From positions 1-64,000 of the forward strand of contig DAIOGA010000002.1 in NCBI GenBank assembly GCA_036745495.1: a DNA stretch of 64,000 nucleotides, written 5' to 3'. Source of the stretch: Methylopumilus sp036745495 (lineage in GTDB: Bacteria; Pseudomonadota; Gammaproteobacteria; Burkholderiales; Methylophilaceae). Positions 55,097-63,314 of this stretch are shown here, piece after piece; the stretch's first letter is position 1, and each line of letters begins with the position of its first letter. The position numbers and the translations under genes are program-made. The notes under the pieces were generated by a model. It was not told the origin of the DNA and did not search any database. It saw only the letters and a program-made list of their open reading frames with translations.

Positions 55097-55771
55097 ATGA
55101 ACGATAAAGAATTAGTCGCACATCAAGCTTTACAATATGTTAGTGAAAACATGATTGTGGGTTTAGGTACCGGCTCTACTGCTAACTTTTTTATCGACGC
55201 TTTAGCTAAAAGAAATAAAGAAGAAAAATTAAATGTAAGAGTGGTTTCAAGTTCTGTTGTAAGTATGATTAAAGCGAAAGAAGCTGGTTTACCTCTCCTA
55301 TCAATGGATCAAATAAAAGAAATTGATCTTTATATTGATGGCGCAGATGAAATTGCACCTGACCTCACTTTACTTAAAGGACGTGGTTATGATCTCGTTC
55401 GAGAAAAGCTACTTGCACGTGCAGCCAAAAAATTTATCGTTATTGCGGATGAATCTAAAATCGTTAAAAACATTGGAGATAACTTCCCTATCCCCTCAGA
55501 AGTTCCTCCATTCGCTTGGGAGCTTGTAAAAAATGTCTTAATGAAAAAAGGTACAGGAGATATTAGAATCAATGCAGCAAAAGATGGTTATGCCATTACT
55601 TCATGTGGAAATTTTGTGCTTGATTTTAATTTTGCTGAAAAGAGTAGCGAGAACTTAAATAACTTACTTTCGCTAACACCTGGCATTGTAGAACATGGTA
55701 TTTTTTACAATTTGGCTCATGGCGCTCTAATTAGCCACAATGGAAATGTTCGTGAAATTTGGAGAAGCTAG
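55097..55771 (+). CDS. rpiA: Ribose-5-phosphate isomerase A
   Basis: RpiA interconverts ribose-5-phosphate and ribulose-5-phosphate; in ribulose-monophosphate methylotrophs it also helps regenerate the formaldehyde acceptor. The 224-residue protein shows GLGTGSTANFFIDAL, IDGADEIAP, LKGRGYDLVREKLLA and the active-site region FIVIADESK. The ATG at 55097 has AGAGGG six bases upstream, which settles this start over an upstream in-frame codon. Its TAG stop shares the palindrome CTAG with the convergent serS stop. Confidence 0.96.
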   Translation: MNDKELVAHQALQYVSENMIVGLGTGSTANFFIDALAKRNKEEKLNVRVVSSSVVSMIKAKEAGLPLLSMDQIKEIDLYIDGADEIAPDLTLLKGRGYDLVREKLLARAAKKFIVIADESKIVKNIGDNFPIPSEVPPFAWELVKNVLMKKGTGDIRINAAKDGYAITSCGNFVLDFNFAEKSSENLNNLLSLTPGIVEHGIFYNLAHGALISHNGNVREIWRS

Positions 55772-57036
55772 ATCTTTTCAATACCGCCCATATAAGGAAT
55801 CAATACTTTGGGTATCGTAATACTGCCATCTTCATTCTGATAGTTTTCAATAACTGCAACCAAGGTTCTACCTACAGCCAATCCAGAACCATTTAATGTA
55901 TGAAGAAATAAATTCTTTCCATCTTCACTTTTAAATCTAGCTTTTAATCGCCTAGCTTGGAAAGCTTCACAATTTGAAACAGATGAAATTTCACGATATG
56001 TATTTTGTGATGGAAGCCAAACTTCCAAATCAAAAGTTTTTGCTGCGCCAAAGCCCATATCACCTGTACATAATGATAGCAATCGATATGGAAGCTCTAA
56101 TGAAGTCAAAATAAACTCAGCATGCGAAACCATCTCTTCTAATGCTTCGTAACTTTTATCAGGATGCACAATCTGAACCATTTCAACTTTATCAAATTGA
56201 TGCTGCCTAATCATACCGCGCGTGTCTTTTCCATATGATCCGGCTTCTGACCTAAAGCATGGCGTATGTGCAGTTAATTTAATAGGAAGATCAGACTGTT
56301 TAATAACTTCATCTCGAACAAAATTTGTTAGCGTCACTTCAGAAGTTGGAATTAAATATAATTTACTTTCATTATGTGAAAGGCTAAAAAGATCAGCTTC
56401 GAACTTAGGAAGCTGTCCTGTGCCTATTAGTGTCTCGCTATTCACTAAATAAGGCGTATAACATTCTTTATATCCATGTTTCTCTGTTTGAGTGTCGAGC
56501 ATATATTGCGCAATAGCGCGATGCAGCCTTGCAAGCTTGCCTTCCATTACTACAAAACGAGCTCCAGAAAGCTTTGCACCTAAATCAAAATTAAGTCCAT
56601 GATTCGCACCCACATCAACATGGTCTTTAACTTTAAAAGTAAATTTTCTAGGCTCACCTATCGTCTTAACTATTTTGTTATCGGCTTCAGACTTACCTAG
56701 AGGAGTAGATTCGTGGGGAATATTAGGAAGATTAAGCATAAACTGATTAATTTTTTCTTGTAACTCAGCCAGTTCTGACTCACCTGCTTTTAAATCATCA
56801 GAAATAGCATTGACGCTCTTCATAAGTAAATCAGTATTCTCATTCTTAGATTTCGCAATACCTATTTCTTTTGAGATAGAGTTTCTTTTTTCTTGAAGTT
56901 CTTGCGTCTTTACTTGCAGTTCTTTTCTTACGTTTTCTAATGACTGAAAAGCGCTAACATCAAGATCAAAGCCTCGACTTGAAAGTTTTTGTTTAACAAA
57001 TTCAATATCATTTCTTAATATCTGAATATCTATCAT
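55768..57036 (-). CDS. serS: Seryl-tRNA synthetase
   Basis: Class II synthetase, 422 residues. The N-terminal coiled-coil arm that contacts the long variable arm of tRNA-Ser spans about residues 25-105. Motif 2 is in CFRSEAGSYGKDTRGMIRQHQF and motif 3 in NGSGLAVGRTLVAVIENYQ. It follows rarA after seven bases and ends overlapping rpiA by four bases with no terminator between. Standard in every respect. Confidence 0.97.
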   Translation of the reverse strand: MIDIQILRNDIEFVKQKLSSRGFDLDVSAFQSLENVRKELQVKTQELQEKRNSISKEIGIAKSKNENTDLLMKSVNAISDDLKAGESELAELQEKINQFMLNLPNIPHESTPLGKSEADNKIVKTIGEPRKFTFKVKDHVDVGANHGLNFDLGAKLSGARFVVMEGKLARLHRAIAQYMLDTQTEKHGYKECYTPYLVNSETLIGTGQLPKFEADLFSLSHNESKLYLIPTSEVTLTNFVRDEVIKQSDLPIKLTAHTPCFRSEAGSYGKDTRGMIRQHQFDKVEMVQIVHPDKSYEALEEMVSHAEFILTSLELPYRLLSLCTGDMGFGAAKTFDLEVWLPSQNTYREISSVSNCEAFQARRLKARFKSEDGKNLFLHTLNGSGLAVGRTLVAVIENYQNEDGSITIPKVLIPYMGGIEKI

Positions 57037-57043
57037 AAATGCC

Positions 57044-58348
57044 CTATTTCTTTTGCTTGTCCTGAGATTTTAAATAATTCATTTTTTCGAGAATTTTACT
57101 CTCTAATCCTCGAGTTGTAGGCTTATAAAATTCAATAGGGTCTAAATTATCGGGAAAATATTTTTCACCTGCCGCATATGCCTCGGGTTCGTTATGAGCG
57201 TATCGATAATTTTTACCGTAATCCAATTCTTTCATAAGCTTAGTTGGCGCATTTCGAAGATGAACAGGCACATCACTATTATCACCGTCACCTACAAATG
57301 CTTTTACTTCATTAAAAGCCATATAGGCTGCATTACTTTTAGCCGCAATAGACAAGTAAATCACTGCATTTGAAAGTGCCAATTCACCTTCAGGTGAGCC
57401 AAGACGCTCATAGATTTGATAAGCCTCTAAAGCCATAGTTTGTGCTTTTGGGTCAGCCAAACCAATATCTTCAATTGCAATACGAACAATTCTTCTTGCC
57501 AAATAAAGTGGGTCAGCGCCACCATCAAGCATACGATGAAGCCAATATAGAGCTGCATTGGGATCAGAACCTCTCACAGATTTATGAAGTGCTGAAATTT
57601 GATCGTAAAATTGGTCTCCACCTTTATCAAAACGCCTTACTTTACTTGTAATCGTTTTCTTTAAAAAATCTTGATCAATTTTTTTTACTTTTAAAGATGT
57701 AGCCGTATTAAAAAGTAATTCTAAAAAATTAAGTAGTCGTCTAGCATCGCCGTTGATATGGGCAATAATTTCTTGCTTAGCTTCTTCATCTACTTCAATA
57801 TCAGGCGCAATATAATTCTTCGCTTTTTCATAGATCAAAAGAAGATCTTCTTGATCCAGCATTTTTAAAACGTAGACTTGTGAACGGCTTAGTAAAGCGG
57901 AATTAACTTCAAAAGATGGATTTTCAGTTGTCGCTCCAATAAAAGTAATGAGCCCTGATTCGACATGCGGCAAAAATGCATCTTGTTGACTTTTATTAAA
58001 TCGATGAACTTCATCTACAAATAGAATTGTCTTCTTATTATATTGTTGTAAATTAAGCTGTGCTTTATCTATAGCCTCTCGAATATCTTTAACGCCAGAC
58101 AATACTGCGGACACAGATATAAACTCAGCATCAATGGAATTGGCAATCACACGTGCAATCGTTGTTTTTCCAACTCCTGGAGGCCCCCACAGAATCATGG
58201 ACGGCAGATTTCCTGATTCTATTGCAACGCGTAATGATTTACCTTCACCTAAAATATGTTTTTGTCCTGCAATTTCACTGACAAATTTAGGCCTTAAATA
58301 CTCAGCAAGAGGCAATTGAGATTGATTGGGTTCAAACATTTGGTTCAT
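57044..58348 (-). CDS. rarA: Replication-associated AAA+ ATPase RarA (MgsA)
   Basis: A clamp-loader-like AAA+ protein acting at stalled replication forks. The 434 residues have the Walker A WGPPGVGKTTIARVIA, Walker B FVDEVHRFNKSQQDAFLPHVE, sensor 1 IGATTENPSFEVN, and the C-terminal tetramerisation region with GADPLYLARRIVRIAIEDIG and NYRYAHNEP. The lolA-rarA-serS order downstream of ftsK is common in proteobacteria. ATG at 58348, five bases after lolA; a second ATG three codons later is possible. Confidence 0.96.
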   Translation of the reverse strand: MNQMFEPNQSQLPLAEYLRPKFVSEIAGQKHILGEGKSLRVAIESGNLPSMILWGPPGVGKTTIARVIANSIDAEFISVSAVLSGVKDIREAIDKAQLNLQQYNKKTILFVDEVHRFNKSQQDAFLPHVESGLITFIGATTENPSFEVNSALLSRSQVYVLKMLDQEDLLLIYEKAKNYIAPDIEVDEEAKQEIIAHINGDARRLLNFLELLFNTATSLKVKKIDQDFLKKTITSKVRRFDKGGDQFYDQISALHKSVRGSDPNAALYWLHRMLDGGADPLYLARRIVRIAIEDIGLADPKAQTMALEAYQIYERLGSPEGELALSNAVIYLSIAAKSNAAYMAFNEVKAFVGDGDNSDVPVHLRNAPTKLMKELDYGKNYRYAHNEPEAYAAGEKYFPDNLDPIEFYKPTTRGLESKILEKMNYLKSQDKQKK

Positions 58349-58353
58349 GAGTG

Positions 58354-59358
58354 CTATTTACCTGAAGTCTCTTCTTTAATAAGCCATTTACCATCTATTC
58401 TTTTGACTAAGAGAGATTTATTAGAGTCTTCAGTTAATTTATCAGAAGTATATTTTTGTTTAAATTGTATGCGGGCCAGATTTTCATTTTTCATAGTCAC
58501 TTTTATATCTTCAATTTCAACAAGAATTTTTCCTTGTGATGAGATTTTTTGTTTTCTTGAAGCTTGCCATAAAGCTAATGTATCGCCGCTGGGTGTTTTA
58601 AAATCTTCGGCATACTTACTTAAGTAAACTTCAATATCCTTGGCTGACCAAGCACTTGCCCAACTATTCGCAAATGCAATCAGCTCTGCATTTTTATTAT
58701 TAGTAGGTTTTGTAGGTGGTGAATTATTAGAAGCTACGCCATTTTGTACAACATCGACACCAGTTGGCAATTTAAATAAAAAATCATTATCTACCAGGGT
58801 CACATTGTATTTTGCGTTTTTAAAACTAATCGTTGTGGTATGTTCAAATGCATCAACAATTTTCATTACTGACAATTTATTTTCAGTTAATCCAAGAATA
58901 ACTTTACTAAATCCAGCGCCCTCTTCTTTAGGAACTGCTTCGACCCATTTAATATTTTGGTTGCCTTCATTATTAACTTGATCATCTATATTTTTAAGCG
59001 TGAAATATTTTTCAATATTTTTACCTGCGATAATGAGAAGCGGTGTAGATCCCGCAACTTTGGCTATAGGATTAATAGACACTTGCCTTAAATCTTGATC
59101 GTACATGTATAGTCTATCGCCATCACTGATAATTTGATTCTGATAAGGTTTTAGATAATCCCATCTAAATTTATTTGGCCTTTTAAATAACATCACGCCT
59201 TCAACGTCTTGGAGTTTTAAGCCTTTCTTATCCAAAACAACCTGACTAAATTCGGAAGACATGCTTGAGATGTTATTTACAAAAGCATTTAGATCTGAAA
59301 TGCCGTCCGCAAGCACATTGAATGAGAGTATTAAAAAAGCAAAAAAAAGTTTATTCAT
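58354..59358 (-). CDS. lolA: LolA lipoprotein carrier fused to a C-terminal NTF2-like domain
   Basis: Residues 1-17 are a signal peptide (cut after NVLA). Residues 18-204 are a periplasmic lipoprotein chaperone LolA, with SEFSQVVLDKKG, FKRPNKFRWDYLKPY, ISDGDRLYMYDQDLRQV and IVDAFEHTTTISFKNAKYN. A Pro/Asn-rich linker (205-223) then leads to about 108 extra residues (WASAWSAKDIEVYLSKYAEDF, the LWQASRKQKI helix, IQFKQKY, WLIKEE) that look like the NTF2/SnoaL-type domain found at the C-terminus of Cds6-like and L,D-transpeptidase proteins. Ordinary LolA ends near 205-210 residues. Position between ftsK and rarA confirms lolA. Confidence 0.88.
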   Translation of the reverse strand: MNKLFFAFLILSFNVLADGISDLNAFVNNISSMSSEFSQVVLDKKGLKLQDVEGVMLFKRPNKFRWDYLKPYQNQIISDGDRLYMYDQDLRQVSINPIAKVAGSTPLLIIAGKNIEKYFTLKNIDDQVNNEGNQNIKWVEAVPKEEGAGFSKVILGLTENKLSVMKIVDAFEHTTTISFKNAKYNVTLVDNDFLFKLPTGVDVVQNGVASNNSPPTKPTNNKNAELIAFANSWASAWSAKDIEVYLSKYAEDFKTPSGDTLALWQASRKQKISSQGKILVEIEDIKVTMKNENLARIQFKQKYTSDKLTEDSNKSLLVKRIDGKWLIKEETSGK

Positions 59359-61702
59359 TTTGATTCGGAGCTAGGATTTCTCTATTGCCGTTACTTTGCA
59401 TAGCGGAAACAAGACCAGCTCTTTCCATATCTTCAATAATTCTTGCGGCACGGTTATAACCAATGCGCAGATGTCTTTGCACTGAAGAGATGGATGGTTT
59501 TCTAGTTCGCAATACTAACTCTACAGCTTCATCATAAAGTGGGTCTTTCTCGCCAGAGAAATTAGAAGATGAATCACCGTAATCACCACTCTCCGAAGTT
59601 TCGTTAGTTAAAATACCTTCGATGTACTTCGGTTCACCATGTGATTTAAGGTAACTCACTACTTTATGTACCTCTTGATCGGATACAAATGCGCCATGAA
59701 TTCTTTGTGGATAGCCAGAGCCTGCGGGCTGATATAACATGTCGCCTTGTCCAAGTAGGGTTTCAGCACCCATCTGATCTAAGATTGTTCGAGAATCAAT
59801 TTTGCTGGACACTTGAAATGCAATTCTTGCAGGAATGTTAGCCTTAATAAGTCCTGTAATGACGTCAACGGAAGGTCTTTGTGTCGCTAAAACTAAATGG
59901 ATCCCGGATGCTCTCGCTTTTTGAGCAAGTCTTGCGATGAGCTCTTCAATTTTTTTACCTACCACCATCATTAAATCTGCAAGCTCATCAATCACAATCA
60001 CAATAAGTGGCATTTCAGATAAAGGTTCAGTATTTTCTGGGTTCACAGGATCTGCGATTGGGGAGCCATCTTTCAAACTATCTTTAATTTTTTGATTGTA
60101 TCCAGCTAGATTTCTAACGCCTAACATCGACATCAATTTATAACGTCTTTCCATTTCAGCCACACACCAATTTAATGCATTAGCAGCTTGGCGCATATCA
60201 GTCACGACTGGAGCTAATAAATGAGGAATGCCTTCATACACAGATAACTCAAGCATTTTGGGGTCAATAAAAATCATCCTGACTTTTTCAGAATTAGCTT
60301 TATAGAGCAAGCTTAAAATTAATGCATTGATTGCAACTGATTTACCTGACCCTGTAGTACCTGCAATTAATACATGTGGCATTTTAGATAAATCAGCAAC
60401 CTCCGGTCGGCCAGAAATATCTTTTCCTAAAGCAATCGTGAGTGAAGCGCTCGTATCTGCAAATATTTGAGAGCTCATAATTTCAGACAAGTAAACAATC
60501 TGTCTCTTAGGATTAGGTATCTCTAATCCCATACATGTTTTCCCAGGAATCGTTTCAACCACACGAACACTGACAACAGAGAGGGCTCGTGCTAAATCTT
60601 TTGATAAGTTGGTGACTTGGCTACCTTTGACACCTGGTGCGGGCTCAAATTCATAACGCGTAATAACAGGGCCTGGCTGAGCTGATATCACTTTGGCTTC
60701 AATACCGAAGTCCATTAATTTCTTCTCGATGAGTCGAGAGATAAACTCAATCGTTTCTGGCGACTGAGGTTCAACTTGATGTGAGGGTTGATCTAAAAGA
60801 TGAAGCGGTGGCAATAAATTGTCACTAAAATTAAATAAAGGAATTTGTTTTTCTTTTTGAACACGCTCACTTTTTTTAATTTCAACTTCGGGAGTTTCAA
60901 TATTAACGGGAGATCTGTTTTCAGATTTTTTACGCTCACTTTCTAAGAGCTCCAATCTTTGCTTCTCAATAATTCTTCCGTGTTTGCGATCTTGCCAATC
61001 TCTATATCGAAATTGCGCTCTTTGAAATAAAGCAAAAGTAAAGTGGCCGAAATGCTCTGAAATTTTAAGCCATGACCACCCTGTAAATAAACTAAATCCG
61101 ATCGCAATAGATGTGATTAGAAAAATACTTGTTCCTATATACCCTAGCGATGCTCGTAATGCATGATCAAATAATTTCCCAAGCAAACCTCCTTGACTAA
61201 GCGGAAATTGCGCTGGTAGATCAATAAGATGGCCAGCCTCAAATGCAGCAGAACTAGAGATGAGAAGAAAGAAACCGAAATAATTAAAAAGTAAAAAAGA
61301 GCGATAGCCTTTTAACTCTTTATTGTATTGTGGGTAAAGAAGCCAAATGCTAAAGAAGCATAGAAAGCTTAACCACCAACTTGATAAGCCAAAAATATAG
61401 AGTAGTAAATCAGATAGATATGAGCCAATGATGCCGCCAGCATTATGAATTGAATTTGCTCCACTGACACTATGAGACCATGAAGGGTCTTGGCTCGAGT
61501 ACGTTGCAAGTGTAATGGTTAAATAAAGGCCTAAAAAAATTAAACTTAACCACCAAGCTTCGCGTGTTAGCTTATTTTTAATCCCACTCAGTTTATTATC
61601 TTGTGGGGTTTGGCTCGCTTTTGTAGATTCTGATTTTTTTTTAAAAAACAAGGTTGTAAGTACTCGGAATGTTTCATCAATTATATCAGTTTGAGATGCC
61701 AA
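59351..61702 (-). CDS. ftsK: DNA translocase FtsK
   Basis: FtsK anchors at the septum and pumps DNA toward dif. The 783 residues comprise an N-terminal membrane domain of about four helices (residues 45-215), a short linker, and the RecA-like motor with LIAGTTGSGKSVAINALILSL and IVIDELADLMMV, plus the ATQRPSVDVITG segment; the C-terminal gamma domain (VQRHLRIGYNRAARIIEDMERAGLVS) reads KOPS sites. The only usable start near the N-terminus is TTG at 61702; no in-frame ATG precedes the membrane domain and a stop lies just upstream. The 3' end overlaps lolA by eight bases. Confidence 0.94.
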   Translation of the reverse strand: MASQTDIIDETFRVLTTLFFKKKSESTKASQTPQDNKLSGIKNKLTREAWWLSLIFLGLYLTITLATYSSQDPSWSHSVSGANSIHNAGGIIGSYLSDLLLYIFGLSSWWLSFLCFFSIWLLYPQYNKELKGYRSFLLFNYFGFFLLISSSAAFEAGHLIDLPAQFPLSQGGLLGKLFDHALRASLGYIGTSIFLITSIAIGFSLFTGWSWLKISEHFGHFTFALFQRAQFRYRDWQDRKHGRIIEKQRLELLESERKKSENRSPVNIETPEVEIKKSERVQKEKQIPLFNFSDNLLPPLHLLDQPSHQVEPQSPETIEFISRLIEKKLMDFGIEAKVISAQPGPVITRYEFEPAPGVKGSQVTNLSKDLARALSVVSVRVVETIPGKTCMGLEIPNPKRQIVYLSEIMSSQIFADTSASLTIALGKDISGRPEVADLSKMPHVLIAGTTGSGKSVAINALILSLLYKANSEKVRMIFIDPKMLELSVYEGIPHLLAPVVTDMRQAANALNWCVAEMERRYKLMSMLGVRNLAGYNQKIKDSLKDGSPIADPVNPENTEPLSEMPLIVIVIDELADLMMVVGKKIEELIARLAQKARASGIHLVLATQRPSVDVITGLIKANIPARIAFQVSSKIDSRTILDQMGAETLLGQGDMLYQPAGSGYPQRIHGAFVSDQEVHKVVSYLKSHGEPKYIEGILTNETSESGDYGDSSSNFSGEKDPLYDEAVELVLRTRKPSISSVQRHLRIGYNRAARIIEDMERAGLVSAMQSNGNREILAPNQNE

Positions 61703-61751
61703 AAAATGATGAAAAAAGCCTTAAAAAATGCATGTTCTAACAAAAATAGGT

Positions 61752-61780
61752 TTGCTTAATCAAGCGATGAAAACTAAAAT
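61752..61780 (+). promoter_or_regulatory. Candidate trxB promoter
   Basis: TTGCTT (61752-61757) and TAAAAT (61775-61780) with 17-base spacing lie in the 117-base divergent region between ftsK and trxB, about 40 bases before the trxB ATG. An AGGA seven bases before the ATG serves as ribosome site. Confidence 0.5.
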
Positions 61781-61819
61781 TGATCGTTTGTAACTTCACA
61801 CTCTTTTCAGGAATTTTTT

Positions 61820-62761
61820 ATGGCAAAACATGCCCGACTTATCATCTTAGGCTCTGGCCCAGCTGGCTATTCCGCAGCAGTTTATGCAGCTAGAGCAAAT
61901 CTTAATCCTGTGCTTATTACAGGTATTGCCCAGGGTGGTCAATTGATGACTACAACAGATGTTGATAATTGGCCTGCAGATCCTGACGGTGTGATGGGTC
62001 CTGAATTAATGGAACGTTTTGAAAAACATGCTAAACGATTTAATACCGAAATTGTATTTGATCATATCCATACAACTCACCTCAAAGAAAAGCCTATTCG
62101 ACTCGTGGGCGACTCATCCGAATATACTTGTGACGCCCTTATTATCTCAACAGGCGCATCAGCAAAATATCTTGGATTGGAAAGCGAAACTGCATTTTTA
62201 GGTAAGGGTGTTTCTGCTTGCGCTACATGCGACGGCTTCTTTTATAAAAACCAAGAAGTGGCTGTTGTAGGCGGGGGGAATACAGCAATTGAAGAGGCGC
62301 TTTATTTATCAAATATCGCAAATAAAGTGACATTAATTCATAGACGCGACAAATTTAAAGCTGAAGCTATTCAGATGGACAAAATATATGATCGTGTAAA
62401 AGAAGGAAAAATTGTCCTTGAAACATTCAAAGTCCTAGAAGAGGTATTAGGTGACGCTTCAGGTGTTACAGGCATCAAAATCAAGGATGTAAATACAAAT
62501 GAAAGTAAATCAATACTACTCAAAGGTATTTTTATTGCCATTGGACATCAACCCAATACTTCAATTTTTGAAGGTCAATTAAATATGGAAAATGGTTATA
62601 TTGTTACCAATACAGGTCGTGAAGGTAATTTTACAGCCACTTCAATTCCTGGCGTATTTGCAGCAGGTGATGTTCAAGACCATATATACCGTCAAGCAGT
62701 GACAAGTGCTGGAACTGGCTGTATGGCAGCACTCGATGCAGAAAGATTTTTAACAAAATAA
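61820..62761 (+). CDS. trxB: Thioredoxin-disulfide reductase
   Basis: NADPH-dependent flavoenzyme that reduces thioredoxin. The 313-residue protein has the FAD loop ILGSGPAGYSAAVYAAR, redox-active Cys134-Ala-Thr-Cys137 in SACATCDGFF, the NADPH-binding VVGGGNTAIEEALYLS and the C-terminal GVFAAGDVQDHIYRQAVTSAG. It is divergent from ftsK and followed four bases later by the Smr-domain gene. Confidence 0.97.
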   Translation: MAKHARLIILGSGPAGYSAAVYAARANLNPVLITGIAQGGQLMTTTDVDNWPADPDGVMGPELMERFEKHAKRFNTEIVFDHIHTTHLKEKPIRLVGDSSEYTCDALIISTGASAKYLGLESETAFLGKGVSACATCDGFFYKNQEVAVVGGGNTAIEEALYLSNIANKVTLIHRRDKFKAEAIQMDKIYDRVKEGKIVLETFKVLEEVLGDASGVTGIKIKDVNTNESKSILLKGIFIAIGHQPNTSIFEGQLNMENGYIVTNTGREGNFTATSIPGVFAAGDVQDHIYRQAVTSAGTGCMAALDAERFLTK

Positions 62762-62765
62762 TGTC

Positions 62766-63314
62766 ATGGCCACAAATAACGAAGATGAAATTGATTTATT
62801 CAGAGAAGCCATTAAAGGGGCGACCCCATTAAAAATCAGTCCGAAAAAAAAAGAACATAAAGCGCCTCAAAAAAAACCCAAGCCCGTACCTCTTAATTTC
62901 ATAAGAGACGAAAAACAAGCGCTGATTGATTCGATTAGCGATCACTACGAACCACTTCATGATATAGAAAATGGTGAAGAGCTCTTCTATATTAGGCAAG
63001 GTCACTCACCTGATATCTTAAAAAAACTACGAAAAGGCTATTGGGTTGTGCAGAAATCCATAGATCTTCACGGGATGATTTCAGATGAAGCTAAAGCCTA
63101 TGTTGTTCAATTTATTGCTGAATGTAAAAAAAATAATATTCGTTGCGTTCGTATCGTACATGGCAAAGGTTATAACTCTAAGAATAAAGAACCTATCCTT
63201 AAAAACAAATTAAAACATTGGTTGGCGCAAAAAGAAGAGGTGATAGCTTATGCTCAAGCTAGAACTCATGATGGTGGGAGTGGTGCTGTAATTGTTTTAT
63301 TGACCGCTCATTAA
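62766..63314 (+). CDS. Smr-domain endonuclease-like protein
   Basis: 182 residues. A Lys/Pro-rich N-terminal half (KISPKKKEHKAPQKKPKPV) precedes a C-terminal Smr domain with SIDLHGMISDEAKAYVVQFI, RCVRIVHGKGYNS and ARTHDGGSGAVIVLL, the DLHG, HGKG and GGxGA motifs of the family. Smr domains are nucleases; the related SmrB cuts mRNA at collided ribosomes. This small stand-alone form resembles proteobacterial SmrA/SmrB. Its TAA stop shares the palindrome TTAA with the convergent ABC transporter gene. Confidence 0.88.
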   Translation: MATNNEDEIDLFREAIKGATPLKISPKKKEHKAPQKKPKPVPLNFIRDEKQALIDSISDHYEPLHDIENGEELFYIRQGHSPDILKKLRKGYWVVQKSIDLHGMISDEAKAYVVQFIAECKKNNIRCVRIVHGKGYNSKNKEPILKNKLKHWLAQKEEVIAYAQARTHDGGSGAVIVLLTAH

